Assembly: GCA_047495785.1 (NCBI GenBank)
Contig: JBLDXI010000026.1
Span: 372,001 to 436,000, forward strand
Reading direction: 5' to 3'
From: Lepidodermella squamata
Taxonomy: Eukaryota > Gastrotricha
DNA length: 64,000 nt
How positions within the stretch are numbered: the stretch's first letter is position 1; each line of letters starts with the position of its first letter. A model generated the notes under the pieces. That model did not search any database, had not been told where the DNA came from, and was given only the letters and a program-made list of their open reading frames with translations. Positions 1 through 10,500 of the stretch are shown piece by piece. The translations under genes were made by a program, and so were the position numbers.

Positions 1-2402
1 TCTCCAATGTGCTCTTCTCCATCATTTGTATCCTTTTCCTGCTCGCCATACGCATAAACCTGTAAGAATTTGGATGATTCACGCCCCCGAGTCGAATAAT
101 ATATTACTTACGATAATCTTTCCGAGTGAGCTATCACCAATGATTATATTTCCTAGCCGGTCGAATATTATTTGAGCTGGATAAGCTTTCACCATTTGAA
201 GTTCACTAACACGTCGCAGCGTGAGTCCAGAGGTTGATCGCCGATTTACCTCAAATTTAACAATCACAGAAGTGTCTCTATTAGGCAGAAGTCTTGTCGA
301 AGCTACTTCTTCATTAGCCTCTAAAATCTCAACGAATCGTTTTCCGTCATCGGGCATCAGAACTTCAATCCTTCTCTTCTTCCTATCGCAAACTGCTATG
401 TGATAGCTTTCATCCTCCGCGGTGAATATCGAACAGCTGTAGGGCGAGAATCCACACAATATTGAAGCTATATGGTGGCCGATAGGTTTCCCGCATTCAT
501 CGGATGCTATAGACCATATGGAAATGTCATTGTGTTTACTTCCATGGTAATCACAACCGAAAAGTAATCGATTCAGAGGATCGACGGATATAGTCTCCAA
601 ATGACGTCCATCTAACATTTCACTTGGAATGAGAACATCTGTCTCTGCGGAGCAAATTTCTTGAAGGTTAGCAGCCCCATTAGTTATCAAAGTCATAACC
701 GAGTCCATTCCAGAGTGTTTAGCCATGTCCGCTAGCAGATAGCAAACTTTAAGCAAGTTTGATGAGTAGTTTATTCGAAGAACTGATCCATCCGTTTGAC
801 CGCTGGGGTAATTGAAAAGATAGATGTCATCAGAAACATAGTCGTAGGTAGCATGGGCGATTTTCAGAGTTTTCATCGCCACATTTTTAGGCATGACCAG
901 GCTACAACTTCCGCTGAACTTCGAAGTTGTCCACTTTTTATCGCGATTTGGAAAATGCTGCAAAAGTAAGTAAGCTATCAAAAAAGCGATGAATGGAAAT
1001 TGAGAGCAACCTCGACTCTTCCGTTGCTTGTTAGCACTAACAAAGCTGGCTCTGGGTGCTGGCTGATTGGACTCCCAATGTATACGATTGCAGTTATATC
1101 ATCTTTCTCTTTCGTCTGGAAAATTTCCACCGGATACCTAGAAAGATTCACCCAGTACTTGGGCGATAATGCGTTAGTTCGACGTCGAGAGTCTGATAGC
1201 GTAGAAGCGAAAAATTGAGGATCAGTCGGACTAATCATGATGCCTGAATCTGTCAGTAGCTCATCAGGAACATCCAAATTATCGAGCTCTTCGCAAATAT
1301 CAAACGATTCGGCGTGGCCGCATTGGAACTGGAATTCTTTGATAGCTGCTCGGATTTTAGGGTGCTTCAACAAGTCACGCGATTTCGGTCGATTGACGGG
1401 GTTCTTCTCCAGCAACTTTTCGCAGATAAAATTACGAAGGTCTGCGCTGTAACTCTCATCAGTTATCGGCTTCGGGGATTCGCTAAAAAGCTTCAAGTTA
1501 ATGCCTATTTTCTTTTACATGGCTCATACTGTATAATTTTCCGCATCAAGGCAGCCTCGTTAATTGCAAGAAACTGGAAACGGAATAAAATTATTTCCCA
1601 TGGAAATGAAGGTTTCAAAAATAATTTACTGGTAGATCCAAAGTGGCCAACTCGTAGCAAACGATTCCCAACGTCCAAATATCGCCACGAAAGGAAAAGT
1701 GGGCATCCTGTAATGTTTCCGGGGGCCTATGAGTGATAGTTCCCCAGCCAGTCCCGGCAGAACTTATGTCTCTGAAATTCTCACAACATAACCTCATCCG
1801 TCTAAAAATTGTACGAGAAATACGTGTCGAGCTGTTTGGAAACTCCAAAGTCACCAAGTTTCAAGAAAATTCCGTAGGCAAGAAAAATGTTGTCTGATTT
1901 GATGTCCCGATGGAGGACGCGCAGTTTTGTGTGGAGATAATCAACTGCCCTGACTAGTTGGGCAGTCCAGGCCCATATTTGGCACTCGTGGTATGATCCA
2001 TTCATGCTCTTTCTGGTTTTTATGGCACTCCTGAGAGTCCCAGCCTGACAATACTCCATGGTAATGTGAATGATATCTCCGTCGGTGTAGTAGTCGTAGA
2101 CTCGCACGATATTTGGATGCTTCGCAGTTTGCATGATCTCATACTGAAAATTCTGTAATAAGGTCAAATTTTCGATGAAATGGCCTTACCTCCTTTCTTG
2201 CCATGGCACTGTAGCGTTCCCTCTGCTCCGGGCTGTCGTTGGTGAGAGGCAGGTAGTTGATGTCGATTTCCTTGACTATGATTTCTTCATTTGTGTCAGT
2301 TTTAGTTGCCCTGAATGCTCTGCCAAAAGACCCTCTTGCAACGTACGTCACATCTTTATACCGGTTTTTTGCTATGCTCAAGCTTGCCCCCGCTCTCGAC
2401 AT
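1..2402 (-). CDS. NEK-like Ser/Thr protein kinase with C-terminal NHL-like repeats (partial)
   Basis: The model has exons at about 2402-2190, 2152-1824, 1771-1630, 1490-1011, 957-112 and 59 to beyond base 1; all junctions keep frame. The start is the first ATG, ahead of the glycine loop; an upstream exon is possible. The N-terminal half is a protein kinase. It has a loop ARGSFGRAF (first Gly replaced by Ala), the VAIK-type lysine in IIVKEID, HRDIKSDNIF, DFG in LGDFGVSK, and RPPE/DIWTLG after the activation segment. The HRDIKSxNIFL and CYELATL pieces point to the NEK family. The C-terminal half has repeats such as IIFDRLGNIIIGD, like NHL or propeller blades. The last visible exon begins VYAYGEQEKD, so the protein continues outside the window. 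The first intron is only about 37 bases. Substrate and pathway cannot be told. Confidence 0.8.
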
Positions 2403-2572
2403 TGCGTATAATTCCTCAGTAATGAAGGGCGGCAATGCGTAATACACCACAGGACGGATAATACGCCATAACTTATCTGCTTGTTGAGTGCGCTCTTATC
2501 TCGTCACCGCTCACTAAAAATACTGCAGTAACTGATAAAGATAAACTATAAACTCAAAGCCGCCCCGAATTA

Positions 2573-2760
2573 TTGGGAGAAGAAGCTGATGATGCACAAT
2601 AATTTGGAATGGTTTGTTTGAATTGACTGATTTTTGTTCACCCGCGAAGCTCCAACAATAAAAAATAATCAATCTTCCAATGTAACACAGGGAGACAGTA
2701 TAGTTGAATCCATCTGGAGCAATGTATTCAACCTTGTGATCTTGTGATTCTGACGTGACT
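2573..2760 (+). repeat. Dispersed duplicated segment, copy 1
   Basis: This stretch matches 10,995-11,310 along most of its length. Both contain AAGCTGATGATGCA, TTTTTGTTCACCCGCGA, ACACAGGGAG and TCTTGTGATT in the same order, but copy 2 has about 120 extra bases. It is not coding. It may be a remnant of a mobile element or of an early segmental duplication at the edge of the receptor array. Confidence 0.7.
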
Positions 2761-3954
2761 ATTTAGGCCCCTGATGCAGCAACAAAATCCAATCAGGGAT
2801 CCAAGATGCGATCATCGTATGGGTTTTTCGACACAAATGAACGATAATGTTGAGCCGTGGAAATAAAATAGTATCTGTTTCGTCGTTTCAATAGTTTCTG
2901 AATAGACGAGCCTTGTTAGGCTAAATAAGTTCGCGCAACCTCGTCAGACCCAAACTTGAATCTAAGGGTGAGGTTTTCTCGATGAGCCAAGCGAGTTTCA
3001 AAGTAAGCATTGCTCGAATATGGCGGGCTCATTGCTAATCACCGCGAATTGGTTCACATTGCTAAGAAAATTTAAAATCTTTCTTTGGGGTGGAGGGATA
3101 CCAGCGATGCGTGATAACTTTAAGAGAGGCTCCCCAAGTTGGCTCGTCCACCGCCCGTTTTTTAAAGGGCCCCACTCTTGACGAAGAGTCGCTCGTTTCG
3201 CAAGCCAAAAATGACGTAAGGTAATTGGTGCGGTTTTCGCGAGCAGCTTCGACGCCGCGTGGTTGTCACTCAAAAGCACTGCCTGCTTTTGAAAATATTC
3301 ATTTTTACCCAGCACAAGGCTGGTTAGTGCTAGAAAGTGCCTATTAAAAAGTGATATGCTGGACACCGACTCGAAAATCATCCATTACGAAGTCTTGTGA
3401 TACACCGCATTCATCCAGCACGGTCCTGAAAATGGACCCGAACAGGTAAAAAAAATTGGTAAAAGTCATGAGCGCGTGCTGGACAATAGTTTAAAGCAGG
3501 CAGAGTCAACATTTCTGAGAATCAGGTGTGACACTAACGTTTCGATTTGGCAAGCCAATTTGACTTACTTTGCTCGCAATTTTATCGCGAACCAAGTATC
3601 GCCGGTCATTAAATCTCATATCGTCGATAGTGCGGAAAATTAGTGCTGGAAAGGTGCTGAAAGTCGTTCTGGATATACAAGTGGAATTCAATAGTTTAAT
3701 TCCTCTTCGATTTTGCCGTCACTATTAGTGATTATACTACCCAAATATTCGAATTTCGTAACTTTTTCTAGTTTTTTCCCGTTTAATGCCGATTCGTAAT
3801 TTTGAGCATTCGAACCGTCACTATAGAATTAATCATATATTGAGTTTTTGCCGGGTTAATTTTAAAATCCCATTCGGTGCAAGCCAAGTCGAAAATATGA
3901 AGTAGTCGTGAAGTTTTGTCGCGGTTCATGCCTACATTTTGAAGTCAGGCATAT

Positions 3955-4058
3955 TTCCTTACGACGCATCGTTGACCCGCGTAAAAAGGACTTCTGACAT
4001 ACCCAGGATGTGGATCCAAATATCGGATCTCGCACTCTATTTTTTGGCATTTGAAGTG
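3955..4058 (-). repeat. Solitary end of TTAA-type MITE
   Basis: Read in reverse, this matches the first 110 bases of the MITE at 6541-6956: the terminal CACTT..., the ATCCAAAT...CTGGGT core and the ACGATGCGTCGTA segment. It is followed by TTAA at 4059-4062, as expected for this family. The other end is missing, so it is a truncated copy. Confidence 0.7.
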
Positions 4059-4780
4059 TTAATGTGGTTTTACTAGTCCCGATTTGCATCTGTGCAAATA
4101 GTAGATGCAATTGGTTGAGGCTCGTAAAAATTAATCTAATCTATCGTACCTCGCAAGGATTGACATAATTAAAGATGTATATATGCGATCAGGGCCTTTA
4201 TCATCAACAGCAGCCTCGTTCCGTCGACTAGAGGAAAAGTCAGATGTCAGGCCGCAATTTCGCCGGATTCCGGAACCACCGTGTGGAAGTATTCCAGTCT
4301 CAAACACGCGGCCCCACCAGCTTTAAGCGGACGATGAGGAGGTGTCTCAAATCAGTTTGCAAATCAGCCGTCGATGAAAGTAATTTCTTAATGAACGGTC
4401 TTCACCAAGTACCTGGGTATAGTACTCGAACAGTATCGGCATCAACCCAGGGCCAAACCTGCCGAACAGCTCTTATCTACCAATTTTGAAATCGCCCTTT
4501 CGCTTTCCATGTCTCAAGACTTGTTGAAGCCTAAGACCTCGGAGGATTGCTACACCTATCCAAATCTGTCTTCGAATGTCTTAAGGTGGCTGAAGCCGTT
4601 TGCGTGGGAAACGTGAAAGTATGCCACAAATTCAGAATGGAACAAGTGTTCTGACTGCTGTCAACATCGCTTATTCACAAGGCGCTATCGCAGACAAATT
4701 AACTTGTGACTGTGTAGATTCTCACGATCGATTTGACCTAATATTTTTCCTGATTCATCGCTAAACAGTGGTTTTTCACT

Positions 4781-4943
4781 ATTACGCTTGAATCACGCGT
4801 TTGTGTATCTGTGCTTTGTTAATGTTGTTAATGTTAATGATGGGTAAGAATGATACCCGGTCGCATACAGGCCGGCCCGAATGCGTACGGTCCCCAATAT
4901 TAACAAAGCACAGATACACAAACGCGTGATTCATGCGTATTGC
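4781..4943. mobile_element. Foldback (hairpin) element
   Basis: Two arms of about 40 bases, sharing AATCACGCGTTTGTGTATCT, face each other with roughly 75 bases between them. The inner 33 bases (4791-4823 and 4899-4931) are perfect complements. No coding capacity. It looks like a small snapback MITE; target-site duplications are not obvious. Confidence 0.7.
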
Positions 4944-6540
4944 AGTCCTCCGATTTTTTTTCGTGACTCGACAGTGTCTGCCACTGGAAAAAAATTGCGA
5001 AAAAGTGTACGCCAATTTGGAATTTTTGATTTTTTTTTCGTTTTTTTTCGCTAAGCTGCTGTAGAAAGTTCGCAAAATTCGCTAAACTAGTTAATACGCG
5101 ATTGAAAAATCACAGATGCTATTTCCCAAAGCTTAAAGCCTGAAGTCTTCAATGTTGTTCTAGGGGAGTAAGGAGTAAGGTCTTTTATATTGCCTTTCAT
5201 GAAATCAGGGAAACAAACGAAAAGGACTAGAATGCGAGCGAAGCGAGCCGATTTTTCGGCGATTCGCCTCGGAAAATGCGAAAAATGAGCATCTCGAAGC
5301 TGGTTTTTTTTCTATAAAAAGGAATTTTTCTCCTCCTTTTCTCCTCCTCTTCTCTTACTTCCTTCCGGACAGATTCCAGATCCCAGATCATTGAAAATTG
5401 GGTCTAATGAGAATGGGAACTGTTGGCTTAGGAGAATGGAAAACAAAAGGAAAATAGATAGTGCAGCGAGCGAAGCGAGCAAATTTTCAATATAAAAGCA
5501 CAAAATTTAATTTTTAACTCGGGAAATCCCTAAACCTGGCTGGCTTCATAAGGTCTTAAAAGTGTACGCCAATCAACTATACCCCTAACCCTTTTCTCAA
5601 CGGTTTTAATAAGGAATATTTTTTTGTGTCTGCCACTGAGCGTGGTCCAGTGGGGAAAAATCTGAACACTGGCGTATTGATGAAAAGCCACGGTTTTGTA
5701 TCATTTATATGTTCCTGCCGCGTTAATTACCGCCGGCAATTGCTTAAATTTTGCTTTTGATCCTATCGATTTCCGATTTTATTTGCAAGCTCAAAAACTT
5801 TTTAAATTTCAAAAATCAAGAATAAATGACCATCGTGTTCGCCGTACCAGGTACCATCAACAAACATCAAAGAACCAGCTCTGATTTCGAGAAATCGATC
5901 GAAGAAAAATCAACTTCTTTGTTTACTGTCGGACAGAAATTTTCAGCGCTATTCGTGATTCAGCTGAACATTTGCGACCCATGATGTTCCACTATTTTTC
6001 TGTAGTGGGCAGTCTATCTTAAATTATGTCCGCAAGCGACGTGAGACGTGACAATACTTCAGCAACCCCATCTAAGAATTTGCTCACAAGGCGTCAACAC
6101 TTTGTTGGGAAGTCGATAATATCCTCCAACAACAGGAAGCAGAAGGCAGCTTCAATGCATCGTTTGTAATTTTGATTCATGCTTGAAAGACTCTGACTGC
6201 GCAAGCATGATCAATAAATCCGCTTCAATCATTTTCTGCATGCTATGCTCACATCTCGACCTAGTAAAAAATCAGACTTGCGAACAGTCATACCGTAACG
6301 AACGAACGAACGAAGCGAATATCTTTTATTAGTCCATCACTTTCCTTCACATCAAAGCAAAAGCGACAAGCGTACCGTATCGCTTGGCCCCACAAGTGCC
6401 TTATCATTTGAAGAATTTCCAGCATCTCCTGTGAGACACTATCCACCACTTGCCTAGATAGATTCCGGTAAGTAATTCTTGCAATGCAATTGCTGACCTT
6501 GCCTGGAAAACTACAAAAACATATATTTTCATATTTTTAA

Positions 6541-6956
6541 CACTTTAACTGCCAAAAATACACAGCGAGATTGATGTTTGGATCCAAATCCTGGGTCTGT
6601 CAAAAGTCCTTTTTTCGGGCGGTCAACGATGCGTCGTAGGGCAAAATGCCTGCCCGCATAGTGTAGACCTTAATCCGACAGTTCTTTTGACACCGAAAAG
6701 TCTGAGCAGGTATTTGAAAGTGACTGTGAAATTTTCGTCGAAATTTTTGATCAGAGCCAAAAATCAGACCCAAGAATTGGACCTAATTAGACCTAATATT
6801 AGACCCAGATTATGGCGCAACATTCGAATATTTCACTGTTTTACAAGTTGATTTCTGTTGATTGACAAGTTGCTTGACCCGAAAAATAGACTATTGACAG
6901 ACCCAGGATTTGAATCCAAATATCGATCTCGCTATGTATTTTTGGCAGTTAAAGTG
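6541..6956. mobile_element. Non-autonomous MITE with TTAA target duplication
   Basis: This is a 416-bp element with terminal inverted repeats of about 65 bp, beginning CACTTTAACTGCCAAAAATA and ending with the complement. It is flanked on both sides by TTAA (6537-6540 and 6957-6960). A TTAA duplication is known for piggyBac and Kolobok superfamilies. No transposase is present, so it would have moved in trans. A truncated relative lies at 3955-4058. Confidence 0.8.
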
Positions 6957-7718
6957 TTAAGTCTTACTACAAATGCGCTTTTTGTTTACCAGCTGTAGAT
7001 TTTCTGGAGAAATTATGAATTAACACTACGCAGACCGTAGCTAATCAGCTCGATTCCTTCTAAATAACATTGCTTGCAATCTCTTTCACGGACACCTAGT
7101 TAGTTATTTTACCAAATTTTGGTAATTTTCCGGTTTTCAGCATTAGAAGTCGGCGAATTTTAATCGAGCCTGACAAGCCCACGAATTAGCAAAATTTCTG
7201 GCAAAAGGATCGGACATTGTGGTACTGGATCAAGACATGATTAAGTGCTGTCTTCTATAAGCGAAATCAGAACAGGAATGTATTAGATTACGAAATGCAG
7301 AATCTGTCGTTAATTGACCTATCAAAAGCAATCACTGTATAACACGGCGATTATGGTTCTTAAAATCGTAAAGTTATACATTTCATCAATCAAGTTGGAA
7401 CAAGAGAGCTGATCAGTTCTTTCAATCTCGGAAAACATCGCTTGTGATATAGTATAGCTTTGGATAGCCGCAACTCTGCAGCTGGGTCGCCGCGACACCA
7501 CAGCTCCGGGATAACAACAGAGAAAGGCTGGAAAAACCCTTTGGTTTCTTCGGCAGGGTCCTAGAAAACAAGCGAAAACCCATCAGCTTCAGAATCCTAC
7601 TTCGCACTTCGCACACTGCTTAAGATGCTTGTTTTGTTCAGGAGTCTAGAAATAGATTTCTTTATAGAGACGGTTATAGCTATATCCGGTTGATTGGCGA
7701 AGGAGTAATCAGCGTATT

Positions 7719-9544
7719 ATGGAAAGTACCGAGCAGAAATCCAATCAGAAGCAGAGATATACTGTCTTCTGCAACGTAATGACTTCATTCGACTTTTCGA
7801 AACCAGGTATAGGCATTTCATTCGTAGGTATGTGGCAAAGTTGTTCCGCCTAGACCGCTGTACCATCCGAAGCGCTGTAACGCTTGCCAGGTAAACATCT
7901 TCTCAACTTTTATATATGATTAACCAGGATTTATCCAGAAATTTTTCTCTCGACAAGCCAAAAGACGATACGAATTTCAATGTATTACTGGAACATTTGA
8001 CTGCAAAATACAGTGTGGAGAAACGCGAGGTTGTTGCAACCGTTGCCGGCTCGAAAGATGCTTTGCATCCCAACGGCAAACTCGTATTTACTACATTTTT
8101 GTGCATTTCAACCAAAAATTAATTTAGTATAGCTGCAGGTAAGGCTTCGGAATACAATGGTGCGATACTAAACGCTAGCTCTTATGACTCGCGCTGTTAT
8201 GATAGCAAGGAAGGTCAAGGAAGGTTCAGCGAGAAGAACGCGAGAAATAACCAGGGCTTGATCTTATCCATCCCCACCAATCCTTACGATTATTATCTGA
8301 CGCTAGCAGAAGACGCCACCAGAAATTCTATTATTGGGATCACGTTTCTGCATGACTTGAACTCGGTAATTCTACATTTAATATTTACGTATATAATATG
8401 CACTTTTCTGTCTCCTGTAGTTACCGCTACGAAGAAGGAACACTCCCTATGATAACCTCAGCACTTTGGCAACGGAATTTTCCAGGGATCAAATCAGAAT
8501 GTATAATGATGCAGGCATACGATTCGCGCGTTACATGAAAGGTGCATAGTACTTTGATTTTAATAATCAATCAAATTTTCAGATTAAAGCGCCGCTTAAT
8601 GCGCTGAAATTTAGCCATATTCTTTCATCGGTGCTACCATAAGACTACATATCGTTAGGGTCGTTGGAGAAATCGAATTTAGGCTTGTTTACTTCCATTT
8701 CAAGGTAATTAGTGACAAGTCTTTTGTTTTTTATTCTTCATTCACGTGAAAAATTTGCTTTGTGAGCCGTCACCTTGAATCAGATGTAAACAAGCCTGAA
8801 TTCGTCGCTAGCAATATATCGACGACATTTATAACGTAAAAACCGCCATTTTGCAGAAGCCTTCGCCATTTCTGACATCGAGTGGCCTGAAACAGCCACC
8901 ACCGGATGGTCCGAAACAACAATTGCTTTCGTGGCTCAACAAGCAGGCGATGAACATCTCATGAGCATAAATAAAGCTATCCTTCCGCAATTTCTGGACG
9001 CATTTCCCGAATTTGAGGTACTTTTTCGCCAAAATTTAAAGAAGCTAAAGTTTTTCCAAATGTAATAACTAACGGAAACCTTGTAATTGGGAATTAGCAC
9101 TCATGATCTCCCTGGAGTTATCAATTATAAACTCTTTACGTACCTTAATTTGCTGTCATCCTGTATTTCTGCAGCCTCTTATCATGCGAGCGAAAGATTT
9201 ATCGCACGTGATGAGCGGCTGGCAACCGACAATGCCCGAATTCGCGTTATTCCTCAGCTATCTGTTCTTCAGTGGTGTGTGCCGACAAAATTCTTAGTGA
9301 TTCTTTGCTGTAATTCTGTATTCCTCATTCAGGATCTACGTCTCCGGCACTAATTCAACTATCAATTATCTTACGAAATTCGCTGCTTTTGCAGCACGCT
9401 GCTTTGAGAAGAGAATGCCAGGACGAGAATCACGTCGCAAGAGCTATTGCTGTCATAAAGCAAGCCGTGGCTATTAGGCCGGAATTCGATTTGAAAGCCG
9501 GGGTCTGGGCGCGGAATATTAATCCATCATTTTTATCTAACTAG
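7719..9544 (+). CDS. Divergent nuclear receptor NR-A
   Basis: Predicted to be a DNA-binding transcription factor of the nuclear receptor superfamily. Exons: 7719-7775, 7828-7890, 7939-8083, 8139-8365, 8421-8541, 8857-9017, 9175-9274 and 9333-9544, giving 361 aa with every junction in frame. Residues 18-65 hold two C4 zinc fingers (FCN|VCGKVV, CNACQ|KFF, ETRGCCNRCRLERC), followed by a hinge and a ligand-domain-like half. That half contains NSIIGITFLHDL, a helix like NR helix 8 (MPEFALFLSYLFF) and a C-terminal helix (AIAVIKQAV). It belongs to the subgroup with a 57-nt first exon and a PPR...YHPKRCNACQ finger, shared with NR-G, NR-H and NR-I. No canonical GM follows the second finger. It appears intact. 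Ligand and targets are unknown. Confidence 0.85.
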
Positions 9545-10111
9545 ATGCGTACTTGATAATCTGCATTTCGCGCAATGCTTGCGTTTCACAATAGATTTCA
9601 GCTTCTCCCACCTGAAATCAGAAATCGTACACATACTTGTTTACATCGTCATTGCACTTTCTAGCCACCCCAATCAGCGAACGGTGATTAGCAGCTAATT
9701 ATAGCATGCATTTTAATACCTGAAGTTGCAAGCAATTTGGCAATGAATAGCCATTTGATATGAAATAAATAAATAATAAATAAATTGATGACTCATGAAA
9801 TTATAAATTGATGGTACCAGAGTTTGATATCAGAACTGTCATGTAACCCGACAGTAAAACGTAAATATGTCTCTCAACCGAAGTCATGTACTCGAAGCAG
9901 ATGACGGAATGTCCAAAAATTCGCATGGAAACAACATATTATTCATCGTCATCAGCTTTGGCGAAAAAAGAGGAGCCGAAAGGATTACAATTTGTTAAAT
10001 GTGTGCCACCATGAAGATTTTGCACGCAGCACAGCTCAGGTTACGGTTATGTGGGGCTTCCACGAGAGCTTTCCGTCAAGCTCGATAGGTCTTCGAACTC
10101 GTAATTTTCAG
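9545..10111. other. Intergenic stretch after NR-A
   Basis: AT-rich sequence with an AATAAA-type signal run (AAATAAATAAATAATAAA) near 9.76 kb that could serve as a polyadenylation region for NR-A. No gene is seen. Confidence 0.4.
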
Positions 10112-10500
10112 AAATTCTAGACTCGGCAAGCTTCACGGCGCTTTGAATTCCAGTGTCTTAGTGGCAGAAATAATTGCGAAATCCTTCCGGGAAAAACTCG
10201 CGGTTGGTGCACTCGGTGCCGTCTTGAAAAGTGCTTCTCTTTGCGCTTAAACGCAGGTACAATATTTGTTGACGATTGAAGCTTGGTAGACTTCACTTTC
10301 TACAACAGTACTGAAAAGAAGAATATAAGCATCGAATCAAAGGTCGAAACCACTTCCAATAGTTTGTCATCAACAACTATTCCAGACAGCCTAGCTTTTC
10401 GAACTCAGAATGGTTGAGGGAGCCACGAAGGCATCAATTGTTGGAATCACCTTCTAGCACAAAGTCATTTTTCGCTATTCGACATTAAGAATTACCCCCA
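10112..10500 (+). pseudogene. Nuclear receptor relic (DNA-binding exon 3 and part of the hinge)
   Basis: A 145-base block with the exact length of exon 3 in the neighbouring genes encodes RQASRRFEFQC and KTRG-W-CTRCRLEKCF. It carries an in-frame TAG where the second Phe of KFF should be, and one finger cysteine is Trp. A hinge-like continuation (CTGAAAAGAAG...) meets a stop at once. The exons for the first finger half and most of the ligand domain are not recognisable. It is most like NR-B, D, E and F. Confidence 0.8.

Larger units (their letters stand above)
2403..6536. other. Non-coding, repeat-bearing interval
   Basis: No reading frame here looks like a conserved gene. Contents seen are a segment shared with 10,995-11,310, one end of a TTAA-type MITE, a 160-bp foldback element and AT-rich low-complexity DNA. 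A motif resembling the shared upstream block of the receptor genes (AAGCATGATCAATAA) lies near 6.2 kb, about 1.5 kb before NR-A. Confidence 0.5.

Noticed and set aside
2998-3381. Minus-strand open frame with LLSDNHAASKLLAK, reminiscent of a retroelement RNase H
   Set aside because: Only one short motif is suggestive; the other RNase H residues and neighbouring retroelement domains are not seen.
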